Notes under the pieces: model-generated
Databases searched by the model: none
The model's input: only the letters and a program-made list of their open reading frames with translations
Told to the model about the DNA's origin: nothing
Origin: a bacterium
GTDB taxonomy: Bacteria; SZUA-182; SZUA-191
NCBI GenBank assembly: GCA_003230535.1
Contig: QIEW01000119.1
Span: 1-6,967 of the forward strand
DNA: 6,967 nucleotides
Reading direction: 5' to 3'
Position numbers and translations under genes: made by a program
In this document: positions 1 through 5,909 of the stretch, in pieces
Position numbering within the stretch: position 1 is the stretch's first letter
How the letters are laid out: each line of letters opens with the position of its first letter

Positions 1-782
1 CCAATATCATGCAAGGTGCTGGATTGAATCAATTCTTTTATGTAATTATCGGTAATATAGGATTTAAACTTTTCATCTTTCCGAATTTCTTTTGCCAAAA
101 TCTGCGTATACAATCGAATGCGATCCAAATGGCTGCCGGTTTCAGAATCACGGCTTTCTGTGAGCTTGGCCAAGGATAGGATGGAGATAGAGGTTACGTC
201 TTCTATTCGTTTGGTTCTGGAAGCGATCTTGACTTCGAGATTATTATTCATATCTTCAAGAACAGCTTCTTTTCTATAATGCTCATTTTGCATTTTGGCA
301 AAGGAAAGTCCAACGAAAAAGATTATTCCTATTTTCATCAGAAGGACGGCGACTTGATATGATTCGGTCAAATTACCTTTAAAAAAGACTATAAAAAGCA
401 AACAACTACTAAGCAAGATTAGGATAAGGACAATATTGCGCATTTCGTTGAAGGTTGAAACCGCAATACTGGCCCAAACCAGCAAAATCCAAATTTCCTG
501 CTTGAACCCGGGAGCATAATAGAGCAAAGGTATACAAGCAAAAACATTGATAAAGGCCATGGTTAATATTTCATTGTTCTTTATATTGCCTTTCATTACC
601 GAATTATAGAAATGAACACCGGAGTATATCACCAGCAATGTCAGGAAGGTAAGGGCTTGCTCAAAACTGATCAGTTTCCATTGAAGGATAAGCACCACCC
701 CTAACAGACCGATAAAGAACCAGTTAAAATTATCTAGCAGACGAAAATCAAGCGCTTTAACTTCTTGTTTGAACTCTTTCAT
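1..782 (-). CDS. Membrane-anchored HD-GYP domain protein (probable c-di-GMP phosphodiesterase), 3' end outside window
   Basis: The visible 260 residues read from ATG at 782-780 to the window edge. About six hydrophobic helices (roughly residues 22-36, 42-58, 71-90, 97-111, 115-134 and 143-161) are followed by a charged linker (about 163-195) that could form a coiled coil. From about residue 200 the sequence is typical of an HD-GYP domain: LTESRDSETGSHLDRIR (207-223) and then LHDIG at the edge, where H258-D259 would be the metal-binding HD pair. HD-GYP proteins hydrolyse cyclic di-GMP in the cytoplasm; here the membrane part would be the sensor. The GYP motif lies beyond the window, so activity cannot be judged. 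The start is supported by AGGAGC five bases upstream. The gene is oriented away from its nearest neighbour, the radical SAM gene. I do not recognise the membrane sensor as a named domain. The family call is firm; the enzymatic role is inferred. Confidence 0.88.
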   Translation of the reverse strand, partial: MKEFKQEVKALDFRLLDNFNWFFIGLLGVVLILQWKLISFEQALTFLTLLVIYSGVHFYNSVMKGNIKNNEILTMAFINVFACIPLLYYAPGFKQEIWILLVWASIAVSTFNEMRNIVLILILLSSCLLFIVFFKGNLTESYQVAVLLMKIGIIFFVGLSFAKMQNEHYRKEAVLEDMNNNLEVKIASRTKRIEDVTSISILSLAKLTESRDSETGSHLDRIRLYTQILAKEIRKDEKFKSYITDNYIKELIQSSTLHDI

Positions 783-787
783 GTTTA

Positions 788-793
788 GCTCCT
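788..793 (-). promoter_or_regulatory. Ribosome binding site of the HD-GYP gene
   Basis: AGGAGC on the minus strand, five bases before the ATG. It fixes the start at 782. Confidence 0.75.
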
Positions 794-828
794 ATTTTGA
801 AGTAGTTTCCGCTTTCTTGTAAGCAAAA

Positions 829-858
829 ATTATATCTTTCAAAGGTGCGCGCCGTCAC
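829..858 (-). promoter_or_regulatory. Possible sigma-70-type promoter for the HD-GYP gene
   Basis: A perfect TATAAT (minus strand, 834-829) lies about 35 bases before the ribosome binding site. An 18-base spacer upstream is GTGACG (858-853), a four-of-six match to TTGACA. The -35 is imperfect, so this is a suggestion only. Confidence 0.35.
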
Positions 859-980
859 TTTTTATCTGAGCCTGTTTACCCGGATTATTCATAAATTCAC
901 GATAAACATTAATGATGTTATTTGAATACAAGTGCTTATATAATAACGGTTAAAAACAAAATTTTTATATAAATCACCGG

Positions 981-1018
981 AAACTCCCGCTGTGGAAGCG
1001 ACCAACGGGAGCGTGTTT
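981..1018. repeat. Hairpin with CTCCCG/CGGGAG stem, unassigned
   Basis: CTCCCG (984-989) pairs with CGGGAG (1006-1011) around a 16-base loop. The flanking AAAC (981-984) and GTTT (1015-1018) could lengthen the stem past a three-base bulge. It is followed closely by the hairpin at 1024-1038. No gene immediately downstream on the plus strand explains it. On the minus strand it would lie about 200 bases upstream of the HD-GYP start. I could not match it to a riboswitch class I know. Confidence 0.4.
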
Positions 1019-1023
1019 ATGAT

Positions 1024-1038
1024 CCCGAATTATTCGGG
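1024..1038 (+). repeat. Short perfect hairpin CCCGAA-TTA-TTCGGG
   Basis: A six-base-pair perfect stem with a three-base loop, followed on the plus strand by TTTAAGGCTTTTT. The T-rich tail is interrupted and no gene lies upstream on the plus strand, so it is only a weak terminator candidate. It sits 12 bases past the stop of the doubtful minus-strand ORF at 1051-1419, but on that strand no T-run follows. Confidence 0.4.
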
Positions 1039-1050
1039 TTTAAGGCTTTT

Positions 1051-1419
1051 TCACCTTTTGGGGCCACGATTCCGGCCTTGTCGGGAGCTTTGTCTTCGAC
1101 TATTATTAACAATAAGAGCAAGCTCCGGGCAGGCCATCAATTTGTTTATCCCTTTTAATTCTTTCAGAAAATCTTTATAGCTCAAGCCTAACCGCTTGGC
1201 AAAATTTATGATTTGTTTCCTACAGAATTCCCTGTCTCTTATTATAATGTTGTATTTAATATCAAACGTTGCATAAAGTGTGCCAACTCGAAAATAACTT
1301 AGTATAAGGCCGGAAGCGGGTTCCCCCCGGACGATTTTCGGTGAAATGCAGGTGTTAAATATAATTAATTCCGCACTACGTTTTTTGCCATTTACACAAT
1401 TTTCTTGACATAACCGCAA
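1051..1419 (-). CDS. Doubtful hypothetical ORF (122 codons)
   Basis: This open frame begins with TTG at 1419-1417. It has no recognisable ribosome binding site and no ATG that improves it. The product would be basic, with no signal peptide or membrane helix. The middle part (RKQIINFAKRLGLSYKDFLKEL is its most protein-like stretch, about residues 67-88) could be helical, while the tail is rich in Arg, Ser and Gln and looks non-coding. I recognise no family. It may be a decayed gene or a chance frame in a gene-free region of over 700 bases, and is listed because nothing else fills that region. Confidence 0.18.
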   Translation of the reverse strand: MRLCQENCVNGKKRSAELIIFNTCISPKIVRGEPASGLILSYFRVGTLYATFDIKYNIIIRDREFCRKQIINFAKRLGLSYKDFLKELKGINKLMACPELALIVNNSRRQSSRQGRNRGPKR

Positions 1420-1506
1420 AGCACGTGTTGAAATATAAGTGAATCCGCTGGATTTCTAAAAAAGCATGTTTAACCAATTCTCTGCTTAGTATGTTCCTTG
1501 CAGTGA

Positions 1507-2463
1507 ATGATAAGGGCCAATCCCTTACCCAATAGTAACCAGATGAAACTTTTCAAAAAATTAGAGCTTTTTTACAACTGGGTTTTCACCGATAAGAAGA
1601 CTACCGCCGCCATTGATGTAACCAGCCATTGTAACCTTAAGTGTATCCATTGCTACTGGTGGAAGGAGGAACACCCTCCGGAGCTGACGGACGATGAGAT
1701 GATAGCCTTCATGAAGAAGCTAAGAGGCGAGGGTTTGGTGGCTGCCCTTCTTTATGGGGGTGAACCTTTACTTAGACCCAACATATGTGAGGCGGCCAGT
1801 AAAATTTTTGATTTTACTTTAATTTTTACTAATGGCACCCTGGGCTTTCCGGAGATCAAATGCCAGTGGATACTCTCTTTGGATGGAACGAGGGAAATAC
1901 ATGATAAGATCAGGGGAGAGGGTGTTTATCAGAGGGTTATCAATAACCTGCTAAAAACATCGCATCAACCAATAGTGCATATAACCATAAATCAGCACAA
2001 TAAAAATTATATTGGTGATTTTTTACAAGAAATGAACCGGCAGGAAATAAAAAAAAGGATAAGGAAAATAGGTTTTAGTTTTTATACTCCTCACATGGGT
2101 TCGGAAGATCGAGAGCTTTTCATCCCGCTGGAGGAACGGGATAGGTTGGTTGATGAATTAATAGCCTACAGAGGGAAGTATAAATCTATAATGGGATTTA
2201 CCAGGAGGATGGGCTATCATTTCAAACAAACAGGCGGGTTTTCCGGATGGAATTCGCTGGATAAGTGCCCGAAAAATGAGACATGCACATTCTATCGCTC
2301 AGATGGGTCGGTAAAACCCTGTACCTATGGAGCTAATGCAGATTGCAGCCGCTGTGGTTGTGCGTTGGTGGCAACCTATCAGGCAGCGTTTAAGGATTGG
2401 GACCCTGCAAGTCTAATGATAATAAACTCACTCACCAATTTTTCCTCAATATCGTCAACTTAA
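1507..2463 (+). CDS. Radical SAM enzyme with C-terminal cysteine cluster
   Basis: A 318-residue protein of the radical SAM superfamily. The cluster motif CNLKCIHC (C42, C46, C49) binds the 4Fe-4S cluster that cleaves S-adenosylmethionine. GGEP (84-87), NGT (109-111) and SLDG (124-127) are the expected strand motifs of the barrel. The C-terminus carries six further cysteines (C254, C260, C272, C280, C283, C285), including GSVKPC and CSRCGC, which suggests a SPASM/twitch-like auxiliary cluster. Substrate unknown: no peptide precursor, cofactor gene or partner lies next to it. Start is uncertain: a TGA stop directly precedes ATG 1507, and neither that ATG nor the in-frame ATG at 1543 (residue 13) has a good ribosome binding site. 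The sequence looks family-like only from residue 13, so 1543 is a real alternative. The last residues (NFSSISST) look unstructured. Confidence 0.85.
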   Translation: MIRANPLPNSNQMKLFKKLELFYNWVFTDKKTTAAIDVTSHCNLKCIHCYWWKEEHPPELTDDEMIAFMKKLRGEGLVAALLYGGEPLLRPNICEAASKIFDFTLIFTNGTLGFPEIKCQWILSLDGTREIHDKIRGEGVYQRVINNLLKTSHQPIVHITINQHNKNYIGDFLQEMNRQEIKKRIRKIGFSFYTPHMGSEDRELFIPLEERDRLVDELIAYRGKYKSIMGFTRRMGYHFKQTGGFSGWNSLDKCPKNETCTFYRSDGSVKPCTYGANADCSRCGCALVATYQAAFKDWDPASLMIINSLTNFSSISST

Positions 2464-2470
2464 TCGATAG

Positions 2471-2572
2471 TTGGAAAAGATTTTAGACATGGCCTATGAA
2501 GCGGATCTTCCAAAAGACGAATACAGGTAACTGGTATAGCGTTTTGCAAATAATGGGTTTATAAAGGCTGTC
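2471..2572 (+). pseudogene. Protein-like remnant interrupted by two stops
   Basis: In the frame one base ahead of the radical SAM frame, 2471-2527 reads LEKILDMAYEADLPKDEYR, then TAA (2528), LV, TAG (2537), then RFANNGFIKAV up to the palindromic repeat. The amphipathic, charged composition looks like real protein. Both stops would be single C-to-T changes from glutamine codons. There is no start codon or ribosome binding site and I know no family. It could be the tail of a lost gene, a frameshifted tail of the radical SAM gene, or chance. Confidence 0.2.
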
Positions 2573-2593
2573 ATTCCCGGCTTGACCAGGAAT
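2573..2593. repeat. Palindromic element ATTCCCGG-cttga-CCAGGAAT
   Basis: ATTCCCGG (2573-2580) and CCAGGAAT (2586-2593) form an eight-base stem with one mismatch around CTTGA. From memory, TCATTCCCGGCTTGACC-GGGAATCC is a dispersed intergenic repeat found in many bacterial genomes. This copy sits in the convergent gap between the radical SAM gene and purM. Confidence 0.5.
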
Positions 2594-2603
2594 CCAGGAG
2601 TAG

Positions 2604-2629
2604 GGCGGTTCAAGCGAAGCGGAACCGCC
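2604..2629. repeat. REP-like hairpin, copy 1 (GGCGGTTC...GAACCGCC)
   Basis: A perfect eight-base-pair stem GGCGGTTC (2604-2611)/GAACCGCC (2622-2629) with an inner GC-GAA-GC mini-stem. Its core at 2607-2626, GGTTCAAGCGAAGCGGAACC, aligns without gaps to the hairpin core at 3999-4018. It lies between two convergent genes and could help end both transcripts, but no T-run follows on either strand. Confidence 0.6.
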
Positions 2630-2645
2630 AATAACATGCGCACTA

Positions 2646-2685
2646 GGATAGGCGGAACCGGCTTACGCCTTTAACTAACTTATCC
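2646..2685. repeat. Nested inverted repeats beside the REP-like hairpin
   Basis: GGATAGGCG (2646-2654) can pair outward-in with TATCC (2681-2685) and CGCC (2666-2669), leaving an 11-base bulge. The GGCGGAACC at 2651-2659 also echoes the right arm of the neighbouring hairpin. It may be part of the same repeat cluster. The pairing is modest. Confidence 0.3.
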
Positions 2686-2731
2686 ATCATCCCAGGGTAG
2701 TGTGAGTTGTGGCGGTAATTTCCCCGTCAGC

Positions 2732-3847
2732 TTATCTTGATAGGTTATGGAAGATATTATGCTTACCCACTAAGCCTTTCGGCTGGAGGATGATCTTTCG
2801 TTCCTCGTCCTCTGTTACATAACCCAGCCTCCAAGCATCTATGTCATGCTGTTGCATAATTTGAAGTACTCTGGAAACCTCATTCTCCGGAAGAGCAACA
2901 CAAAAACCCACTCCCATGTTAAATACTTCATACATCTCTTTATCAGCAAGATCGCCATATCGCTGTATCATGGAAAATATTGGCGGAGGATCGGGGAGGA
3001 ACTCAATTATATAGCCTACAGACCTTTGGGTACGCGTCAAGTTAAACAGGCCGTCGCCGGTAATATGAAACAGCGCTTTAATATGTAATCCCGAGCCGAA
3101 AAGCTCCAATAGCGGTTTAACATAGATGCGGGTAGGCTCCAGCAGCTCTTCTCCTAACGTGCGCCCCAACTCCGGATATCCCTGTTCCAGGGATAGCCCC
3201 GCCTTATGGAGCAATACCTTTCTGGCCAAGGTGTATCCGTTACTATGGAGGCCCGAGCTGGCCAGCCCTATCAATACGTCGCCTTCCTGAATATCCCGTC
3301 CGACAATTACTCTATCCGGCGATACAATTCCCACCGCCGAACCCACCAAGTCAAATCCCAACCCCTCTCCGGTTCCCTGGAGCATTTCCGGCAGCTGGGC
3401 CAACTCACCGCCGGGGATAGAGATCCCGGCCAGTTCCGCCCCCCGGTACAGTCCCCGGCCTAATTCTTCAAGAAAGGAAGCATCCAGCTTTTGTACCGCC
3501 AGGTAATCCAACATCGCCAGCGGTTCGGCGCCCACGCAGATCAGGTCGTTTACGTTCATGGCGATACAATCAATTCCCACCGTATCATAGCGCCCGACTT
3601 TTTCGGCTACCAACAGCTTGGTTCCTACCCCATCGGTAGTCAGCGCCAGCCACAAGGTGTCTGTGAGCTTGATTACAGCGGCGTAGTAGCCCGACTTTAC
3701 AACCACCTCGCCTGCTTTACCTCTCCGCAGAGCACAACTGGGGCTAATCCATTTCAGTAATCCGCCAAGCGCCTCTTTGGCCTTATGGGTATCCACCCCT
3801 GCCTGAGCATAATCAGCGATATTTTTCGACACCTTATGTCCCGCCAA
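2732..3847 (-). CDS. purM: Divergent phosphoribosylformylglycinamidine cyclo-ligase (AIR synthase, PurM family)
   Basis: A 371-residue PurM-family protein, somewhat longer than the 345-residue E. coli enzyme. PurM closes FGAM to aminoimidazole ribotide with ATP, in the cytosol. Visible family motifs: YAQAGVD (13-19), TTDGVGTK (70-77), VNDLICVGAEPL (99-110), DYLAV (114-118), GLASSGLHSNGY (194-205), HITGDGL (261-267) and FNMGVGF (309-315). Two departures from the usual bacterial form: GGELAQLP (146-153) replaces GGETAEMP, and HITGDG replaces HITGGG. Together with IAMNVNDL these give it the look of archaeal-type PurM homologues. It stands alone, without other pur genes. Start is TTG at 3847-3845, set by AGAGGAGG six bases upstream; no earlier ATG fits. 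It is visibly richer in G+C than its neighbours. It could be a paralogue with another ATP-dependent role in the PurM/ThiL/SelD superfamily. Confidence 0.85.
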   Translation of the reverse strand: MAGHKVSKNIADYAQAGVDTHKAKEALGGLLKWISPSCALRRGKAGEVVVKSGYYAAVIKLTDTLWLALTTDGVGTKLLVAEKVGRYDTVGIDCIAMNVNDLICVGAEPLAMLDYLAVQKLDASFLEELGRGLYRGAELAGISIPGGELAQLPEMLQGTGEGLGFDLVGSAVGIVSPDRVIVGRDIQEGDVLIGLASSGLHSNGYTLARKVLLHKAGLSLEQGYPELGRTLGEELLEPTRIYVKPLLELFGSGLHIKALFHITGDGLFNLTRTQRSVGYIIEFLPDPPPIFSMIQRYGDLADKEMYEVFNMGVGFCVALPENEVSRVLQIMQQHDIDAWRLGYVTEDEERKIILQPKGLVGKHNIFHNLSR

Positions 3848-3853
3848 ACCAAT

Positions 3854-3861
3854 CCTCCTCT
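3854..3861 (-). promoter_or_regulatory. Strong ribosome binding site deciding the TTG start of purM
   Basis: AGAGGAGG on the minus strand, six bases before TTG 3847-3845. The next in-frame methionine is residue 98, so the TTG start is well supported. Confidence 0.85.
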
Positions 3862-3992
3862 AATTACAATTAATAAGATGAATTGTTTTGTGAAAAATCA
3901 GCGTTGTCCGGTTAGGTTCACAGCATACTGCAAGAAATCGATCTTTCTATAATATGTTTTAGAGTCAGTTGCTTAGATAACTTTTAAAATTG

Positions 3993-4054
3993 TAGGTTGG
4001 TTTGAGCGGAGCAAAACCCAAGATTTGCTTGATTTTCTACCTCAACCCAACCTA
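3993..4054. repeat. REP-like hairpin, copy 2, with long outer stem
   Basis: TAGGTTGGTTTGAG (3993-4006) pairs with CTCAACCCAACCTA (4041-4054) at 13 of 14 positions around a 34-base loop. Alternatively the left arm folds on itself: the core at 3999-4018, GGTTTGAGCGGAGCAAAACC, makes a short hairpin equal in length to the one at 2607-2626. From memory, TAGGTTGGGTTGAGC-like sequences are dispersed intergenic repeats in diverse bacteria. Confidence 0.6.
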
Positions 4055-4136
4055 TGAATTATGAAAGCATGATAGTATAGAGTCATTTGGAGGTTAAAAA
4101 GACAAGGTAGACTATCTATGTTAAAGTAAGAGTGAT

Positions 4137-4180
4137 GGGAGATGGTAGCGATCTTTTGCCCCCCGGTTTTCGGGAGATGG
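4137..4180 (-). other. Direct repeat GGGAGATGG and GC-rich hairpin, unassigned
   Basis: GGGAGATGG occurs on the plus strand at 4137-4145 and 4172-4180. Between and overlapping these, CTCCCG-AAAAC-CGGGGG (minus strand, 4176-4160) folds fully only as minus-strand RNA, using a G-U pair; the plus strand has a C-A mismatch there. No T-run follows, so it is not a classic terminator. Function unknown. Confidence 0.35.
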
Positions 4181-4224
4181 CCTTAAAGCCGACTTACCAC
4201 CCGGCACACTGAACATCAACCATG

Positions 4225-4250
4225 GCCAATAGGGCCGTTGCCCTAATGGC
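4225..4250 (-). repeat. Stem-loop spanning the glycosyltransferase stop codon
   Basis: GCCA-TAGGGC pairs with GCCCTA-TGGC in ten base pairs broken by one mismatch, around a four-base loop. It overlaps the TAG stop at 4245-4243. It may stabilise or help end the minus-strand transcript, though no T-run follows. Confidence 0.45.
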
Positions 4251-5909
4251 TGTCAACAGTCTTACGCATAAAAATTCTATAGGAGCCGATGCGAGATACT
4301 TCAGTATAATTTTTGCGGACATAATTTTCAATGGGATTATACAGCGCCACCTCTCTACTTACCCCCCGATAGTGATATTTACTTCCCAGCACTTGTTGCT
4401 CTACAAAGCTGTCCCTGATAACGAGCCTTACTTTCTGTCTTTCCAGATCATCTATGACCCGGGCAAGTTGTTCCGGAGTATTGTAAAAGGCGTAGGAATT
4501 TAGGTAAGTAGGGTTTTTATGTCCGGAAAGGAAATATATATTAGGCGAATAGTAATAGACAAAAATGGGTTCATCCGGTTGAGTATTTTCTTCAATAAAG
4601 GTTAGTATGTTATTTTTTTCTGCTAATTTTTTCTTTTGCGGACTTGCCTTCTGCGGGGCGGCTGATGAATTAAAGCTAGACGGCGAATTATAGGAAAGAT
4701 AAGCCCCATGTGTGTATCGTTTAATAGAAACGTTGGGGTCGAAATGAGGGAGAAGTGCGACATACACCATTTTACCTAAAGAGAAACTCAGAACTAGGTA
4801 GAGGGAAAGACTTGCCATCTTTCCCAGACTTAAGTTCCATGAGGGCCAACGCCAGCGATAAGTTTCCTCCACAATGAATGGAACAGTAAGATATGCTATG
4901 CAGGAGGAAACAATAATATTGAACCGGCAAGGATAGGCAAAAACGGTTCCATAAGAGCCTAAACCAAATAATATTAGTATTAGTATTAGACTGTCTTGAA
5001 GAGTATACTTTGCCCTTCTTAGTCTTCCTATAAATATAGCGGTTGCCGATAAGAGAGCGGCGGGGCCAAGATAGCCAACTAGCAGGGCCTTTATTATAGA
5101 GTAGATCCCCCCCAAGTAATTACCCTGAGCCAGCGCTTTAAAATTCTTAATAAATACGTCTTGAGCATCATAAAAATAGGGGACCGTATTGACTTTTTTA
5201 TAGCGGGTGAACACCCAGATAAAAGTGCAATATATCATATCGCCCACAGCAGAGTTTAAACCAAAATAAATTAGCAGAGGCAACATAGCTCCAGCAACCG
5301 ATAGATTTAGGATAAACAAGGATCGTATAAGTGGGATAGGCCGGCTGCCAGACTGCTTAGTTTGGATAAAATAGTGCAGTCCTAAAAACAGATTTGCCGC
5401 CCCCAAGAGGAAAAACCCCCGGCTTTGGGTAAACCATATGGCGGCCCCCACCGCCAGACCACAGGAGATAAGTTTCCCCGGCCGGCCGCCAGACTCCACA
5501 TACCAACAAAGGCAAAGGGCGGCTAATGTGCCGCAGAATACGCTAAAAATATGGTGGGAGGACCACTGCTCTCCAGGCACCATAAATACAAGATAAAGTA
5601 AAAGAGGGAGAAGCTGAAGAGAAATTTTTTTAGATACCTTCGCCGAAATTAGAAATATCAGATAACCCCACAATATTCCCAGAATATAAATAAAAAATCT
5701 GACCACGACAATCTTTGTTCCCCCAAGGCCCAATAACATACTGAGTAAGAATATTTGGCCGGGGAAGACAAAATCAAAGAAATCCCGTCCGCCGCATGCA
5801 AATAAATCCCCTCATCCATTGCTATACCCCTATTAAAAGGAAGTAGAATGGCGGAGCAGACTGCTATGATAAACAATAACATAGCCAGATTTGTGTAGCG
5901 CTTATTCAT
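4243..5909 (-). pseudogene. GT-C membrane glycosyltransferase (ArnT/PMT-like), frameshifted near the N-terminus
   Basis: Reads as one gene in two frames. The first frame, from ATG 5909, gives a transmembrane helix (about residues 8-24) and MDEGIYLHAA (31-40), whose D32-E33 matches the acidic motif in the first outer loop of GT-C enzymes. The sequence then switches frame at about 5785-5798 and continues as RDFFDFVFPGQ and a long multi-helix region, then a soluble C-terminal part (ILTFIEEN, IYFLSGHKNPTYLN) typical of this group. In relatives roughly ten residues normally lie between the helix after DE and the YRDFF segment; they are missing here, so a small out-of-frame deletion is likely. Read without correction, frame one stops at 5658 after 83 codons, and the rest could only start at ATG 5739 without the catalytic motif. 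Such enzymes move sugars from a lipid carrier outside the membrane. A sequencing error is possible. The ribosome binding site is weak. Confidence 0.82.

Larger units (their letters stand above)
783..1506. other. Long gene-poor region between two divergent genes
   Basis: The HD-GYP gene leaves leftward and the radical SAM gene leaves rightward, so this must hold promoters for both. Apart from the possible promoter at 829-858, the two hairpins at 981-1038 and the doubtful ORF at 1051-1419, I see no clear feature. A TTGACA at 1405-1410 (plus strand) has no -10 at normal spacing: the nearest TATAAG is 23 bases away. Confidence 0.5.
3862..4242. other. Gene-free stretch upstream of purM
   Basis: It separates purM from the stop of the glycosyltransferase gene on the same strand. 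It holds the long hairpin at 3993-4054 and the structured segment at 4137-4250. ACAATT and AATTGT repeats flank the area just before the purM ribosome binding site. I find no promoter with both boxes at proper spacing and no purine riboswitch core. Confidence 0.5.

Noticed and set aside
840-1100. c-di-GMP riboswitch controlling the HD-GYP gene
   Set aside because: The conserved core sequences of that riboswitch are not present on either strand.
992-1180. Plus-strand 62-codon frame
   Set aside because: It crosses both hairpins and its translation looks non-coding; no ribosome binding site.
1405-1439. TTGACA followed by TATAAG as a promoter for the radical SAM gene
   Set aside because: The spacer is 23 bases, too long for a normal sigma-70 promoter.
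2573-2685. CRISPR or insertion sequence in the convergent gap
   Set aside because: The repeats are single palindromes without regular spacers, transposase or target duplication.
2846-3760. Three plus-strand frames opposite purM
   Set aside because: All are antisense shadows of a gene with clear family motifs.
4222-4503. Plus-strand 93-codon frame opposite the glycosyltransferase C-terminus
   Set aside because: It lies antisense to well-supported coding sequence and its protein has no family features.
5658-5909. The 83-codon frame as a separate small membrane protein
   Set aside because: Its first 40 residues are the N-terminus of the glycosyltransferase; the rest is out-of-frame readthrough.
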